Below, one piece after another: positions 1 to 11,615 of a stretch of 64,000 bases of DNA. The position numbers were made by a program, and so were the translations under genes. This DNA is from Myxocyprinus asiaticus. Taxonomy: Eukaryota > Chordata > Actinopteri > Cypriniformes > Catostomidae. The DNA lies in the NCBI RefSeq assembly GCF_019703515.2, contig NC_059349.1, positions 21,362,744 through 21,426,743 on the forward strand, in the 5' to 3' direction. The notes below the pieces were generated by a model. It was not told the origin of the DNA. It saw only the letters and a list, made by a program, of their open reading frames with translations, and did not search any database. Position 1 is the stretch's first letter; each line of letters opens with the position of its first letter.

Positions 1-1740
1 ACTTAGAATAAATAAAAACACCAGAGACCACTGAAATCATTGCCAGATTCATATTAAAGCAGCAGGCTTTTTTCACTTTTACTAATGACACAGAATCATT
101 GAAAACATTTTCTGCATGTATTTGGTTATTTCAGCCATCTACATGTACTGAGATGCAACAGAACAAGTTATAGTAGGACACAGTAGGTTCTGTGTTTTTA
201 TAATAGTGAATCTAATAACATTGCATAATAGTTGGGGTTAATAACCTTTAGGCCTTAACATTGACGTCTATGGCTCCCTGTCAAAAGGTGTAGGACAGAT
301 ACACACTTTTCAAATGATTTTAAAATGAATATATGTAAATTGTAATTTCCAAAAAGTGTTTATGCATCAAATTTATTTAAACAATGTTTATTTATTGAAA
401 GTATGCATTAGTGTATTTATTGTTACACATATGTATTTATCACTTTCAAGGACTGCTTCTAAACATTTTTACTTTGTTTAGAGGACACAAAGTGCCTGTT
501 TCATGTGCAAGGCATCAAAATCCATCCCAATAAAATTGTAAAATCAACTAATAATTATATAATATTTACATATAATATTACAACAGAGTAGAATCTCACA
601 ATTTCATCTGAAATAAAAGAACATTTTGAAATATGTTCATAGTTCATCCGATATTGTTTATCGTGATCATTTTAAAACTTAAGCTTTCAAGGTCATTTCA
701 CACAAAACATTTCCTTTTATACAATGGAGTGATTTTATTACTGAATTTTCAAATCACCAAAAGTCTAGACTTCCAATGAAAAGAGAGAATTGACTGAATG
801 GTAACCTTTGTCTTTGTATCAATCCCACCCATCGCCTCTAATTACAGAAACATAACTGAATCCAGATTTGGTAACTGATCATCTGTGATTCAATGCCACT
901 AGTAGGGAGTTTTCAGCACTGGTGGGACTTGTAAGATGTTTTTTTGGCTCTGTCCTTCCAATGGCACTTCAAGATAATGGGCTGGGTAGTGGATAATAGA
1001 ACCTAGAACACCTATAGGGGGAAAATCATAAAATGATGTCCACATCTGATTAACAATAGCAGCATGAAAAAAGTGGAGGTACCTGTTTAGTACAATTGAA
1101 AGGCTTAAACAGGGTTAGTACACTGGTATTGCTCTTGTAAGGAACGCATGTATGTATCAGCTTTTCAGATATCAAATGTCTTCTCTATTTTCATTTTATT
1201 CCCTTTTTTATGCCCTTTTACAAGAACCTGTTATCAGGCGTGATTATATCTTTTTTTATCAAGAAAATTATAATTTTGTTCTTTCCTCTAGTAAGACCTT
1301 TGATATTACTGCAAAGATGTACTGCAAAAATCTTATTCTTGATTGGAATGTTTGTATTGTTTTTCTCTACAAATATTTTAAAATCCTTAAAACAAGATAC
1401 ATTTACTTTATCTAGTTTCAGAAGCAATACTGCAAAAGATATTTAGGCTTTTTTCAGAGAATGTATTTTTAATATATTTGTAATTTGTCTTAATGTACTG
1501 CCATATTTTATTCACTTATTATTAACTTGTTTATAGTCAAAACACGTAATAAAATTTTTTTTAAAAAAAACTGTGCTGAAGAAGTTATCCAAAATAATTA
1601 GATTACTTTACTGACCTTGAGAGATCTAAGGAAATACATTACAAATTACATTTTACAGCATGTATTCTGTAACCTGTAGTGGAATACATTTTAAAATGTA
1701 CCCTCCCAACCCTGAGGGTAGGTCAATAGGACATGGCCTA
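1..1740. other. AT-rich flank downstream of the EPCR-like gene
   Basis: No coding region is recognised. The open frames around 1152-1446 are short, overlap on both strands and match nothing known. Part of this stretch may be 3' UTR of the minus-strand gene ending at 1741. About 1215-1355 resembles 41450-41555 (shared words such as tttttttatcaagaaaatt and ctagtaagac), so it is probably an old interspersed repeat fragment. About 265-310 shares a short block with 2250-2290 (tatggctc, tcaaaaggtg, acagatacac). Confidence 0.5.
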
Positions 1741-4356
1741 CTATGTCTGTGTCTTGAACCTTAGTTCAGCGATTGCAATCCTATACACAACTATTTGGTA
1801 AATAATGTGAGACATCTCACCTCCTGGCTGTTGACCTGCATCAAGCAAAAGAGGAGGAGCAAAAAACAAAAACATATTACTTATTATCTGCATAATATTT
1901 ACGTATATAATTTCCATATTATCATTTTAAAATCATAGTGGTTTGACTTTATGGCAAGTGTGAGCAATTATTATGATTCAACATGTGACATAGCACATGA
2001 TGACAGTATACTCACCGTGTCGTTTGAAGATAAGGAAGCTTATAAAGACAAAACCAATGAAGAGAAATGTGGTCAAGACTGGAGCCATCACTCTTAACAC
2101 ACCAAGCCCTAAAAAACATTCGCACATAGTAATTTTAATTGCATTAGCAATCAATCTGTAATACAGCATTGCTCCACATGCAGCAAGTGGAGTGATATTA
2201 AATAAACACTATCAACCTTTCTCAAATACAGACAAATAATATTGCCTGCTATGGCTCTCAAGTCAAAAGGTGAAGAACAGATACACTTCAGATTCTTAGT
2301 TTAAAATCTTAGTTATACTGTATATAATAATTAAGATTTTAAACTAAGAATCTGAAGTGTATCTGTCCAAATGCTCTAATCATAGTTTTTTTTTTATTGT
2401 TTTTAAAAAAAATTTTTTTATGGTTGTCATGTTGTGCCTTAAAAGGGCATACTGTAAAAACTTTATTTATTTATTTATTGTACAAAATGCCCTTTAAAGG
2501 CACAACATGACAACAATTTAATTCTGAAAACTATGATTAGAGCATCTGGCTGTCTTTACAAACATTTTAAAAGAACATTCAATAAATTATGTACCAGGAT
2601 TGAGCATGCTAGTTTTGTTTGACAAAAATGTGTTCATTTCAGTGCTTCATGTGGTAACATCTAATTTAACTGGTCAGAATCAAATGAAAATAAATAAAAA
2701 GTTAAAAATATTATTAATATAACTGAATCAACCTGCCTATGTTAAGTTCGGCTACACCAACGAAAGTAATTTTAACAATTAGGTAGAAAAAAACTCCTTA
2801 AATGAATAGTTCGCCCAAAAATGAAAATTCTTTCATCATTTACTCACTCTCATGCCATCCCAGATGTGTTTGACTTTCTTGCTTCTGCAGAACACTAACG
2901 AAGATTTTTAGACAAGTATCTCAGCTCTGTAAGTCCATTCAATGCAAGTGACTGGTGACCAAAATTTTGAAGGTCCAAAAAGCACATGAAGGCAGCATAA
3001 AAGTAATCCAGACAACACCAAGGGTTTAATCCATATCTAAAGAATATAATTGTGTAGTGATATAATAGGTGTGGGTAAAAAAAACAGATCAATATTTAAG
3101 TCCTTTTTTAATATAAATCTTAATTTTCACTTTTACATTCTTTTTCTTTTGTTTTTGGTGATTCGCTTTCTTCATGCATATCACAACCGACTGGGCAGGA
3201 AGAAAAATTTATAGTAAAAAATTACGTAAATATTGCTCTGTTTCTCACCCACACTTACTGTATATAGCTTCTGAAGACATTAATTTAACCACTCGAGTCT
3301 TATGGATTACTTTTATGCTGCATGTATGTGCTTTTGTGCTTCAAAGTTTTGGACCCACTGATTTGCACTGAGGACCTACAGAGCTGAGATATTCCTCTAA
3401 AAAATCTTCATTTGTGTTCTGCAGAAGAAAGAAAGTCACATATCTAGGAGGGTGAGTAAATGATGAGAGAATTTTCATTTTTGGGTGAACTATCCCTCAG
3501 GTAGCAGCTGCACATTTTTACTTTTACCGTTTTTGATATAGCTCTGTACTGACATAGCTGTATTGCTGCTCTGACATCAGTAACTTGTGCAAAAAGTTTC
3601 CACAGGATAGTCACTCTAACAAATTACTTTTACAAATAACCATCATAAGAGTTTACCCTCTTGATTCTGGGTGTCATTCATGAGTTTGATTAATTCTTCA
3701 CATTCCTCTTTCAGATGAGTGTACTCCAGACTCGCGCGCTCAGCTTCAAGCGCCCATGTCTGCTTGAGACCAATCGCATCCGGCTCCAACACTGTCCAAG
3801 AACCAGTTTCTGAATCTAAAGCCAGATAATCTTTGCCATTCAGCTGAAACCGGTCGGACAGTCGCAAGACTCGATATTCTCGCAGCTGGCATTCCCTCAG
3901 ACGTATGCACGTGACATTAACTTTAAAAGAAATAAAATAATGGTCATGATCAAGTGGCATCATGATAATCTGCTTTAATTATTGCACAAATATTATTTAC
4001 TTGCTGTTGCACGCTCAATCTCCACGATCTTCCTCAAGGCTTCATCTTTAATGACAACAGGTTGATCGTCAAGCTGTCCCTTTAAATAACTGGCTGATGC
4101 ACCGTTGACGAGCACCTTCTCCACGACAGTGTCGTTCACCAATACACTGCGCTCGAACTGAATTACAATATCTAACAAAACAAACGCATAAAAAGATTTA
4201 GTGCATGACATAGGGGAAAATTGAGAATACAAAAAAAGAAACACAACATCTATTCTTGGATTTGAAATTGTAATACTATAACAGGATGAAAGACTTACCC
4301 TTTGGAAGACCCCAGGATAAATCCACAAGAAAGGCGAGTGTTAAAATCAAGTGCAT
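1741..4356 (-). CDS. EPCR/PROCR-like, MHC class I-fold membrane protein
   Basis: This is a predicted type I cell-surface glycoprotein with an MHC class I-like platform. Proposed coding exons (minus strand) are 4356-4299, 4171-4001, 3920-3657, 2108-2016 and 1835-1741. All junctions are GT-AG and phase 1, and the product is about 226 residues (human EPCR is 238). Exon 1 is a short hydrophobic signal. Exon 2 (residues 20-76) would be alpha1, but is shorter than the usual ~90 residues. Exon 3 (77-164) is alpha2-like: GKDYLAL, then SWT, and Cys81 with Cys150 placed like the class I alpha2 disulfide. N-glycosylation sites fall at N32, N78 and N158. Exon 4 codes a transmembrane helix (about 172-192) ending FKR. 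No alpha3 Ig exon lies in the 1.55-kb intron before it, as in EPCR or RAET-type proteins. The tail exon is the weakest part: a donor at 1820 could make it a 15-nt microexon. The EPCR name rests on layout and fold, and orthology is unproven. Confidence 0.7.
2278..2365. repeat. Perfect 34-bp inverted repeat (hairpin)
   Basis: Arms 2278-2311 and 2332-2365 are exact reverse complements around a 20-bp spacer. The repeat lies in the intron before the transmembrane exon of the EPCR-like gene. It directly abuts a second palindrome, so it is probably a small palindromic element or MITE end. Confidence 0.85.
2371..2545. mobile_element. Palindromic mini-element (MITE-like hairpin)
   Basis: The outer arms 2371-2389 and 2527-2545 are reverse complements, and the inner arms 2424-2449 and 2488-2513 are near-perfect ones. 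The loop is AT-rich. There is no coding capacity. It looks like a foldback or MITE copy of the kind common in cyprinid genomes; no target duplication was identified. Confidence 0.65.
2800..3498. mobile_element. MITE family A copy (long palindromic TIR element)
   Basis: The left end reads like tagttcgcccaaaaatgaaa and the right end like tttttgggtgaactatccct. The two halves are reverse complements over long stretches, including the 'tttactcac..ctcatgcc' and 'ctgcagaa' blocks. Other copies in this window start at about 15429, 23597, 25092, 38370, 47705 and 62163. It is non-coding; the short open frames inside belong to the repeat. This is a very common non-autonomous DNA transposon type in cyprinids. 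It fills much of the third intron of the EPCR-like gene. Confidence 0.8.
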
Positions 4357-4784
4357 TTCTGTGTAATATAAAGCGCGACCTAAGCGGCGCAACTGTTTTG
4401 TTTTGAAAAGAGTGATACTTGTTTTCTTACAGTTTCGTTTTCTTTCCTTTTCATTTCTTTCTGTTTTCCTTTCTTTTTCATGCACACATTACGCATATGT
4501 TGAAAAGAAAGACAAGAACCGTAAGGACATCGCTGTGTTTAGATGTGGCCTGTACATGTAGCTACTAAACAGAGCTCTTGCTTCTCATTGGCTGGTATGA
4601 AGAAACTGCTAGGAGTGACCGTCCTCTCACCTCAAGGTAACTATTTTTTAAGTGTAAGAGCAGGAATCGCAGGAACTCTCCATGTTAACACGATTTTTTT
4701 GGTAAATAAATGATATTCTGAGACTGCTTTTGTGAACAACATATGTTATTTAAAAATAAATCAGTCAATTTGGTGGATTATACT
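4357..4784. other. Upstream region of the EPCR-like gene
   Basis: This non-coding stretch precedes the start codon of the minus-strand gene. It contains a pyrimidine/purine-biased tract (about 4430-4485). Promoter and 5' UTR probably lie here by position, but no specific element was recognised. Confidence 0.35.
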
Positions 4785-5590
4785 ACAGCTCTGAAAAAAA
4801 TTCAGAGACCACTGCAAAATTATCAGTTTCTCTGGATTTACTATTTATAGGTATGTGTTTGAGTAAAATGAACGTTTTTGTTTTATTCTATAAATTACTG
4901 ACAACATTTCTCCCAAATTCCAAATAAAAATATTGTCATTTAGAGCATTTATTTGCAGAAAATGACAACTGGTGAAAATAACAAAAAAGATGGTGTTTTC
5001 AGACCTCAAATAATGCAAAGAAAACAAGTTCATTTTTAAACAACACAATACTAATGTTTTAACTTAGGAAGAGTTCAGAAATCAATATTTGGTGGAATAT
5101 CCCTGATTTTAGATCACAGCTTTCATGCGTCTTGGCATGCTCTCCATCAGTCATTCACATTGCTGTTGGGGGACTTTATGTCACTCCTGGCACAAAAATT
5201 CAAGCAGCTCGGCTTTGTTCGATGGCTTGTGGCCATCCATCTTCCTCTTGATCACATTCCAGAGGTTTTCAATGGGGTTCAGGTCTGGAGATTGGGCTGC
5301 CCATGACAGGGTCTTGATCTGGTGGTCCTCCATCCACACCTTGATTGACCTGGCTGTGTGGCATAGAGCATTGTCCTGCTGGAAAAACCAATTCTCAGAG
5401 TTGGGGAACATTGTCAGAGCAGAAGGAAGCAAGTTTTCTTCCAGGATAACCTTGTACGTGGTTTGATTCATGCGTCCTTCACAAAGACGAATCTGCCTGA
5501 TTCCAGCCTTGCTGAAGCACTCCCAGATCATCACTGATACTCCACCAAATTTCACAGTTGGTGCGAGACACTGTAAGTCTCCAACTAACC
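4785..5590 (-). mobile_element. Tc1/mariner remnant (truncated, minus strand)
   Basis: The left part (from about 4785, ctctgaaaaaaattcagaga) is a terminal/UTR segment of a Tc1-like element, followed on the minus strand by the C-terminal half of a transposase. The element stops matching near 5590, where unrelated sequence begins. The N-terminal half and the other terminal repeat are absent, so it cannot be autonomous. Confidence 0.8.
5087..5555 (-). pseudogene. Tc1-like transposase fragment
   Basis: This is the C-terminal half of a DD34E transposase, the enzyme that cuts and pastes Tc1 elements at TA sites. The second catalytic Asp lies in the FFQQDNA motif and the catalytic Glu in SPDLNPIENLW, followed by NVIKRKM. 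The frame is open from 5555 to 5184. The recognisable C-terminus continues to about 5087 but is crossed by three in-frame stops (5183-5181, 5153-5151, 5111-5109). Two of these are TGA where the family usually has Trp. The DNA-binding N-terminus is missing. It is a dead copy with no link to host genes. Confidence 0.9.
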
Positions 5591-6439
5591 ATTAGATGAA
5601 CAGGTGGAGGGTTGGCCCTGACCACGAAGGTGCTGAATTGGAAAAAGTATTTTATTAAGTCCAGGGTAGTGCTGGAAACATTGAGAAGAGCAGGAAGAGG
5701 TAGTTTAAACAAAGACAGAGAGGAGAGGAAAGGAGTGGAGAGCAGACACTGGCATCCATTGGCATTCTCTGAGAAACTAAACCAAAAGTTGCTTTGTTTC
5801 ATTGAAAATGACAAAAAAAATAAAGGATGAAATCCCACACATCAGTAGCATCAACTACTTACAGCACAACACTAAAGCTTTTAGAGCAAACACTCTAGTT
5901 AAATATCTACAAAATGGGCAGAATGGCAATCAGATAAATGTTTCTGACACTGTGAGTGTTAACTATTAATCTGTAGACATTTCCCAACTTTTAATAGTCA
6001 CATATTTCTGCAAAAAAGTGACAGAGAGTGAGAGAGCAAGACATAACCATATATGGCAAAAAACAAAAGCAGAGCCAGGGATTTATGCTGCTTAAGTTAA
6101 GAAAAGGAAGAGTATAGAGGATTTATATTCTTTCAGATAGAAACCTTAGTCAGCCTGCAATATACAGAAATAGGACAGAAATGTAATTACTTAAATGCCA
6201 CTGAAGAAACCATGAACTCAAAGGTTACTTGTTTTGTAATGTGTTTTTACAGTCTTGAACAGGACAGTGAAAGTTTACAGTTCTCTCACAATGTGTATAT
6301 TAAAATCTTATAATACGTTTCATTTATTCATTCAGCATTCAAAGCAATATACATATAAGGAATGCTGCAACACAAAGGATATTATAAAGAAGACAAAGTA
6401 AAACAGATGTATAAATAGGCAAGGGGTTAGAAAAAAACT
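5591..6439. other. Intergenic, nothing recognised
   Basis: AT-rich non-coding DNA. The open frames at 5479-5838 overlap on both strands and look like chance. No RNA gene or regulatory motif was recognised. Confidence 0.4.
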
Positions 6440-6923
6440 ATCCAAGTGTTATACAGTTGGAATGTTCAAGGTGCAATACAAATTAAGCTCAACAGATGGT
6501 ATTTTTGGCATAATACACAACATTAAAATTCACAATAGTCACAATGCATAAACATTATACATGTTAACAAGATTTAGTGTGATAAAATCACTTATTAACC
6601 TTATGTGCAAAGTTATATCCAATATTACAACTTTGTTGTAATGATGACGTATCACTGGTAAACCTTGTAATCTAGTAAGTGCCAGTAAACCACACTAAAA
6701 TCATGTTAACATTTATAATGTTTATGTCTTTTGGCTATACTTTTGAAACAATGTTTCTTGTGTATTTTAATGTTTATTGACTGGCCCCATTCACTTACAT
6801 TGTAAGTGCATTAATGTAACTTCAGTTTTTGCTTTTAATTATAAATTATTTTTTCTGGTAATCAACATTATGTAACAAATGCTGTCAATTAAGCTTAACT
6901 TGTTTTGAACCTGGGAACATTCC
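6440..6923. mobile_element. MITE family B copy (palindromic, internally deleted)
   Basis: The left end carries 'ggaatgttc...caatacaaattaagctcaac' and the right end its reverse complement, 'gcttaacttg..gaacctgggaacattcctt'. The internal block 'gtgataaaatcactta', 'ctaaaatcatgtt' and 'cttttggctatac' recurs at 32270-33212. It is non-coding. The family is recognisable as a common cyprinid inverted-repeat element. Confidence 0.7.
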
Positions 6924-6927
6924 TTAA

Positions 6928-7237
6928 ACCCTTTGATGCCTACCTTGCATCTTTAGTGACCCAGGACCTCATTCCACCCCCTGTACCTCATCCAATTTTT
7001 GGAGTAATGCCCTCTTTAGTATTCCTCAACCTTTCTCTTCTGAATGGTGTAACAAAACAAACAAATAAACAAAAAAACAAAACAACAACAACAAATGGCA
7101 AAAATATTTTTTTATAACTGCTTTAACTACCAAGTGTATAGGGTAGTTAAAGACCATATAGGTTATCTATAGTGTCTGTTTTTTTTTTTTTTTTTGCACT
7201 TCTGTAAATAATATTTTTGTAAATAAAAGTAGCACAG
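6928..7237. mobile_element. piggyBac-type MITE remnant
   Basis: Preceded by TTAA at 6924-6927, the sequence starts ccctttgatgc and contains 'acccaggacctcattccacc' and 'cctgtacctcatcca', also present in the better preserved copy at 51065-51616. A run of T and 'gcacttctgtaaataatatt' match that copy too. The far end is not seen; a SINE begins there. Confidence 0.6.
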
Positions 7238-7655
7238 AGGGGGCTCAACGAGTACTGATGCTGACTACCACACCTGGAGTCGTGAGTTTGAATCCGGGGT
7301 GTGTTGAGTGACTCCAGCCAGGTCTCCTAAGCAACCAAATTGGCCTGGTTGCTAGGGAGGGTATAGCACATGGGGTAACCTCCTCGTGGTCGTGATTAGT
7401 GTTCTCGCTCACAATAGGGCATGTGGTAAGTTGTGCGTGGATCGTGGAGAGTAGCATGAGCCTCCACATGCTGGGAGTCTCCGCGGTGTCATGCACAGCA
7501 AGCCACATGATAAGATGTGCGGATTGACTGTCTCAGAAGTGGAGGCAACTGAGACTTGTCCTCCGCCACCCGGACTGAGGTGAGTAACCGTGCCACCATG
7601 AGGACCTACTAAGTAGTGGGAATTGGGCATTCCAAATTGGGAGAAAAGGGGATAA
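7238..7655 (+). mobile_element. tRNA-derived SINE, near full length
   Basis: The 5' part resembles a tRNA gene (gggctcaacgag, then a B-box-like gagtttgaatcc at about 7285). A conserved body follows (actccagccaggtctcctaa, ggttgctaggga, ctcctcgtggtcg), then the tail 'gggaattgggcattccaaat'. Four more copies lie at 31828 (+), 46757 (+), 48745 (-) and 62578 (-). The type is a cyprinid tRNA-derived SINE, possibly HAmo-like; the name is from memory. Transcription would be by RNA polymerase III, with mobilisation by a LINE. Confidence 0.75.
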
Positions 7656-9220
7656 AAAAAAGAAAAGTAGTGCAGAACAGTGCAGTATGGATGTGAATAC
7701 AGCAAATTAATCAGGGTGTCAGGTTTTGTATGAAGATCCCAAGCGCAGACAGTCAAAAAACAAAAACCAACAGGGAAACACAACCAAACACATGGAGACC
7801 AAGAGGAAGAATCCAATATAAGACAACAGACACAAGGAAAATATTAAGAGGAAGAAATCAAGAGGCAAAGGAGGAGGGAAGGTGTGGCAAATGAACAGAT
7901 AATGAGGGAAATGAGGGGGAAGGGCCAAGGAATGACAAGGACATAAACAAGCAGGACAGAGAACATGATAGCAGATGAAAACACCACAATATAACAAGTG
8001 TCAGGATCCTGCCACTAAAGTGAAAAAATAAGACAAGGGAGATACGGCAGGATCCTGACAAAGGGTGGGGTCTAACAAATCTTTTACAGTCTTTCTAGTT
8101 GCTGATTTTCTTCTCGAACTTTAGGTGAACTAGTGTGCCTGACTGCCCTCACATGACCTTTCTTTCAGGCCAAAAAGACGGAACAGGAATTCCACTTTGC
8201 ACCGTATATGGCCTCCTATGGTTTAGTCATTACTTTTTTATAGCCACTGCCCAGTTAACATTTTTGAATATTTTTATTGTTAAATGCACTATATAAATAC
8301 AGATGAACATACTGCATGTGTTTGTTTATGACAATTTCCTTGTGGTGGTGGATGCAGAAACTACTGCTCTGGTATATCACAAATATGTTTTTAGAGGAGG
8401 TACTACAGGTAGAAAGAATGATGACTTTACTCAATATTTTGCCACTACCAAACTTTCAGAAAACATCCAAAATAATGGCCAACTTTATATACATTTAATT
8501 TGTATTATTTTATATCACTTTTACTAATATAGCAAATGCAATATTTCATGTTTCATATATATATAACCCCCTGATTTCAGATTTGGCTCTTTAAACAGTG
8601 TTGCTGGTAACTGTCAGAAGGGTTTCCTGATCAAAGAATGTAGGAAAAAAGTTAGCCTATTTATCTGTAATTCAAAGTGTGTGTACCAGTATGATGTGGC
8701 TGACTAATTTTGCTTTTGACAACATTGCAAAGATGGCAACAACACCACTAATTTGGGATTTTAAGGAGATTAGATGGAGCAAATTCTTGAATTGTACAAC
8801 ATGCTTCATCATTCTGCTTTCTTGAACAAATCCAACATTAAACCAATTCAATTTGACAGCTTCAGCAGGGTGCATTTCCAAAACCCTCCCTTCCTTTCTC
8901 TACAATGAGCAAATTCCCCTTTTGTGTTACATAAGTCACCTATATTCAAAGAGGTCTTGTTTCTAATTAACAGCACTGCTTCATTACAGCTCAGCTGCAC
9001 TGAGATTGCATGATCCTTTCCAGTATAGACTACTGGATAAAGAGACTACTGGATTATTTCTAAGGATGACACATTAACAAACAGTCATTTTTGAAAATGC
9101 TGTCAAGATATTTTGTTACCTTTATTTTCCATGTCTTAGATCATTATTTTCCTCTGCTGGAATCCAGGGATTTCTACCTGCTTTCAGGTGCTGGACGCAG
9201 GGGCGTTAGTATCAAATAAA
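7656..9220. other. Intergenic with a 15-bp perfect inverted repeat
   Basis: Non-coding. The arms tgtcaggatcctgcc (7999-8013) and its exact reverse complement (8046-8060) flank 32 bp. The segment 7700-8060 is purine-rich and looks like part of an interspersed repeat. The open frames at 7409-8061 are antisense readings of the SINE and this purine-rich DNA. Nothing was recognised from 8100 to 9220. Confidence 0.45.
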
Positions 9221-9223
9221 ATA

Positions 9224-9224
9224 C

Positions 9225-9273
<49 letters not shown>
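9224..9273. repeat. (TA)n microsatellite
   Basis: About 50 bp of uninterrupted alternating AT, directly before the composite repeat. Confidence 0.95.
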
Positions 9274-9278
<5 letters not shown>

Positions 9279-10682
9279 TAAAGCTGCAAGCAGCGATGAA
9301 CGGGCCCTCACACCCTGGTGCACGTTGGGGCTGCTGTGCCATGGGAACGGCATTCAAGTTTTGTAGCACTTTTTATGTTATAATGTATTTAATTCTTCAG
9401 GTCATGTATTTGTATGTAATTTTGAGAGGACAGGAGAGTTAAGGAGGTAAAGGCTTTTATTTCACAACAAATATTATCAAAGATACGGAAATAACATCAG
9501 AATAGAGATACTGACATGTAGCCTGACAGAATCTTATATCACAGCAGATATTTAAACAAGACAACGTGTTTTTCTCAGGCAGTTTAGTAGGCCTACTTTA
9601 GCTGCGTCTGTCTGGAAAGTTCATTTTTCCTGAGGTAAGACACTTATTACTTCACAACAAATACGACTTTTATAACTATACATAAAAACATGTCACTTCT
9701 TGTTGCCAGTAGGTGGCGCTATGACTATAACTGAATATTGGCACGTAGGTGTATTCAGGCCGGGACTCTTATCAAACGTGAAGTTTGGGGAAGATTGGAC
9801 TTGTATGTATGAGTTATAACAACTTCCTGTAGCCTCTAAATGAATGTAGGGCAAATGAGGACATAAAATAGTTTAGAATACTGCATGTTCACACTGACCA
9901 CACCCACAAGAACAAATAAATCAATCTGATTGGCTGATGAATCTGACAAACTGACTTTAGATGCCTATTCACATGCACTGTTGAGGGATTCTGAAGGCAT
10001 GACGGTAGAGATGGACGATCCCACTTATTTACTTTTCAATCTGATACCAAGTACTTTTAGGCCAATATCGCCGATATAGATACCAAAACCAATACCTCTC
10101 TTAAACATGGTTACCACAGTCGTGGTTACTAATACAATATTACTACAGTAAAGCCATGGTAAGTTTTCATAAGGGTTTCATTTATTAACGAGGATTAAAG
10201 ATCATTATCAGTGTTTTAACAATTCTGAATTTAAATAAACCTGTAAAAATTGTCAAATAAGCCCATTATAATACATGTCACGTCTATGTTTGTCATTACT
10301 TAGTGTGAATAACTCCAGATGCTGTTTTTCTGTCATTACCTCAGGACAGCACTGCGCCCTCTTTGAACGAGTGCTGTGACTGAAAGGATAAGCGCTGACT
10401 GACTGCTGATGTATTTGAGCATTTATGCGCATCAAGATGAGCAGAAGAAAAAATAGTTACAGTATCATGCAACAGTTTGCTCATTTAATACTTTTTTTTT
10501 CACTTCGAAGCTTATGAGATGCATTAATATTCATGTAATCTAAATAATAAGTGTGTCATAATTTTGTGTCATTCTCAGCACGCAGGGTGAAAATGTGCAG
10601 TAACAAATAATAAAGTATTGGCAATGTAAAATATATGTAAAGTATGTAAGTTAGATAGGTCTATGTGTAATATGTTTATATA

Positions 10683-10773
10683 TGTAGCACCGTGGTCCTG
10701 TGAGGCACGACATTTCGTTCCCTTGTATGTTTCTACATATAGCGGAATGACAATAAAGCTCACTTGACTTGAG
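10683..10773 (+). mobile_element. Non-LTR retrotransposon-like 3' tail
   Basis: 'Cacgacatttcgttccctt' followed by 'gcggaatgacaataaagctc' is a motif pair typical of 3' ends of fish LINE copies. Only about 90 bp are recognisable, with no coding sequence. The family (CR1/L2-type) is a guess. Confidence 0.45.
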
Positions 10774-11058
10774 TTTTAGTCTTACACTGAGGGGCTGTTC
10801 ACATTGAGCGCGTTTATGTGTCCGTCTGCGCTGTTTTATAAATGATTTCAGTGTAAACGTGCGGTAGACAGACGTCTTTGACGGCTTGTTTGTGTTTTTA
10901 GACGCCATGTAAAGTTAAAAAGAACTTAAACTGTTAAACATCTCAAGTCAAGACACATACGTTTTCCTCTTTTGTGGCGCTGCGTGTAATTTTAGTCCAA
11001 AAACAAATGCATTAAAGCACGTGAACAGCACATAACATGATTTCAAACACTGCGCTGA

Positions 11059-11091
<33 letters not shown>

Positions 11092-11615
11092 TGAATATTA
11101 GCTAATATATAGGACTATGTGATTACACAAACACCGTCAACACAAGTCGCGCCAGCTTCTAGCAGAATTAAAATTAATAAACGTATTCAGAGCTGAATAT
11201 TGTGGCTGTTAACTTGCGAAAAAACTTGGAATAATTTCACGGCTCCCAAAAGCTGTCTTGTTAAATACATAGAAATGAATACGTCTGCCAGTGTATGTCA
11301 GTGGATGGGTGCTACACTTTAAAAATAAAATGCAATAAAAGATGCGGGGAGACGAGAGTAGCGGAAACACAGACACATTAATTGACCGTTCTATATTTGA
11401 AAAAAATAAATAAAAAATAAACCCAGCGACCTCGGAAGTTCAGTCAGTGAGGACCATAAACTCTCCGCTTCAGCAGCATGAATTTGCACGAGAACATCGG
11501 TGATCAAGATGGCACTGCTCACGAACACCCATCGCACAACCCAGCCATGAAACACTCGGTTTATATAGGAAGGAAACACTGGGTTCCGGCGCTGCACATT
11601 AACAATCAGCTCACC

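Noticed and set aside
2895..3371. Two 65-residue frames in the EPCR-like gene intron, considered as an Ig alpha3 exon
   Set aside because: Both are MITE family A sequence and lack Cys-Trp-Cys Ig spacing.
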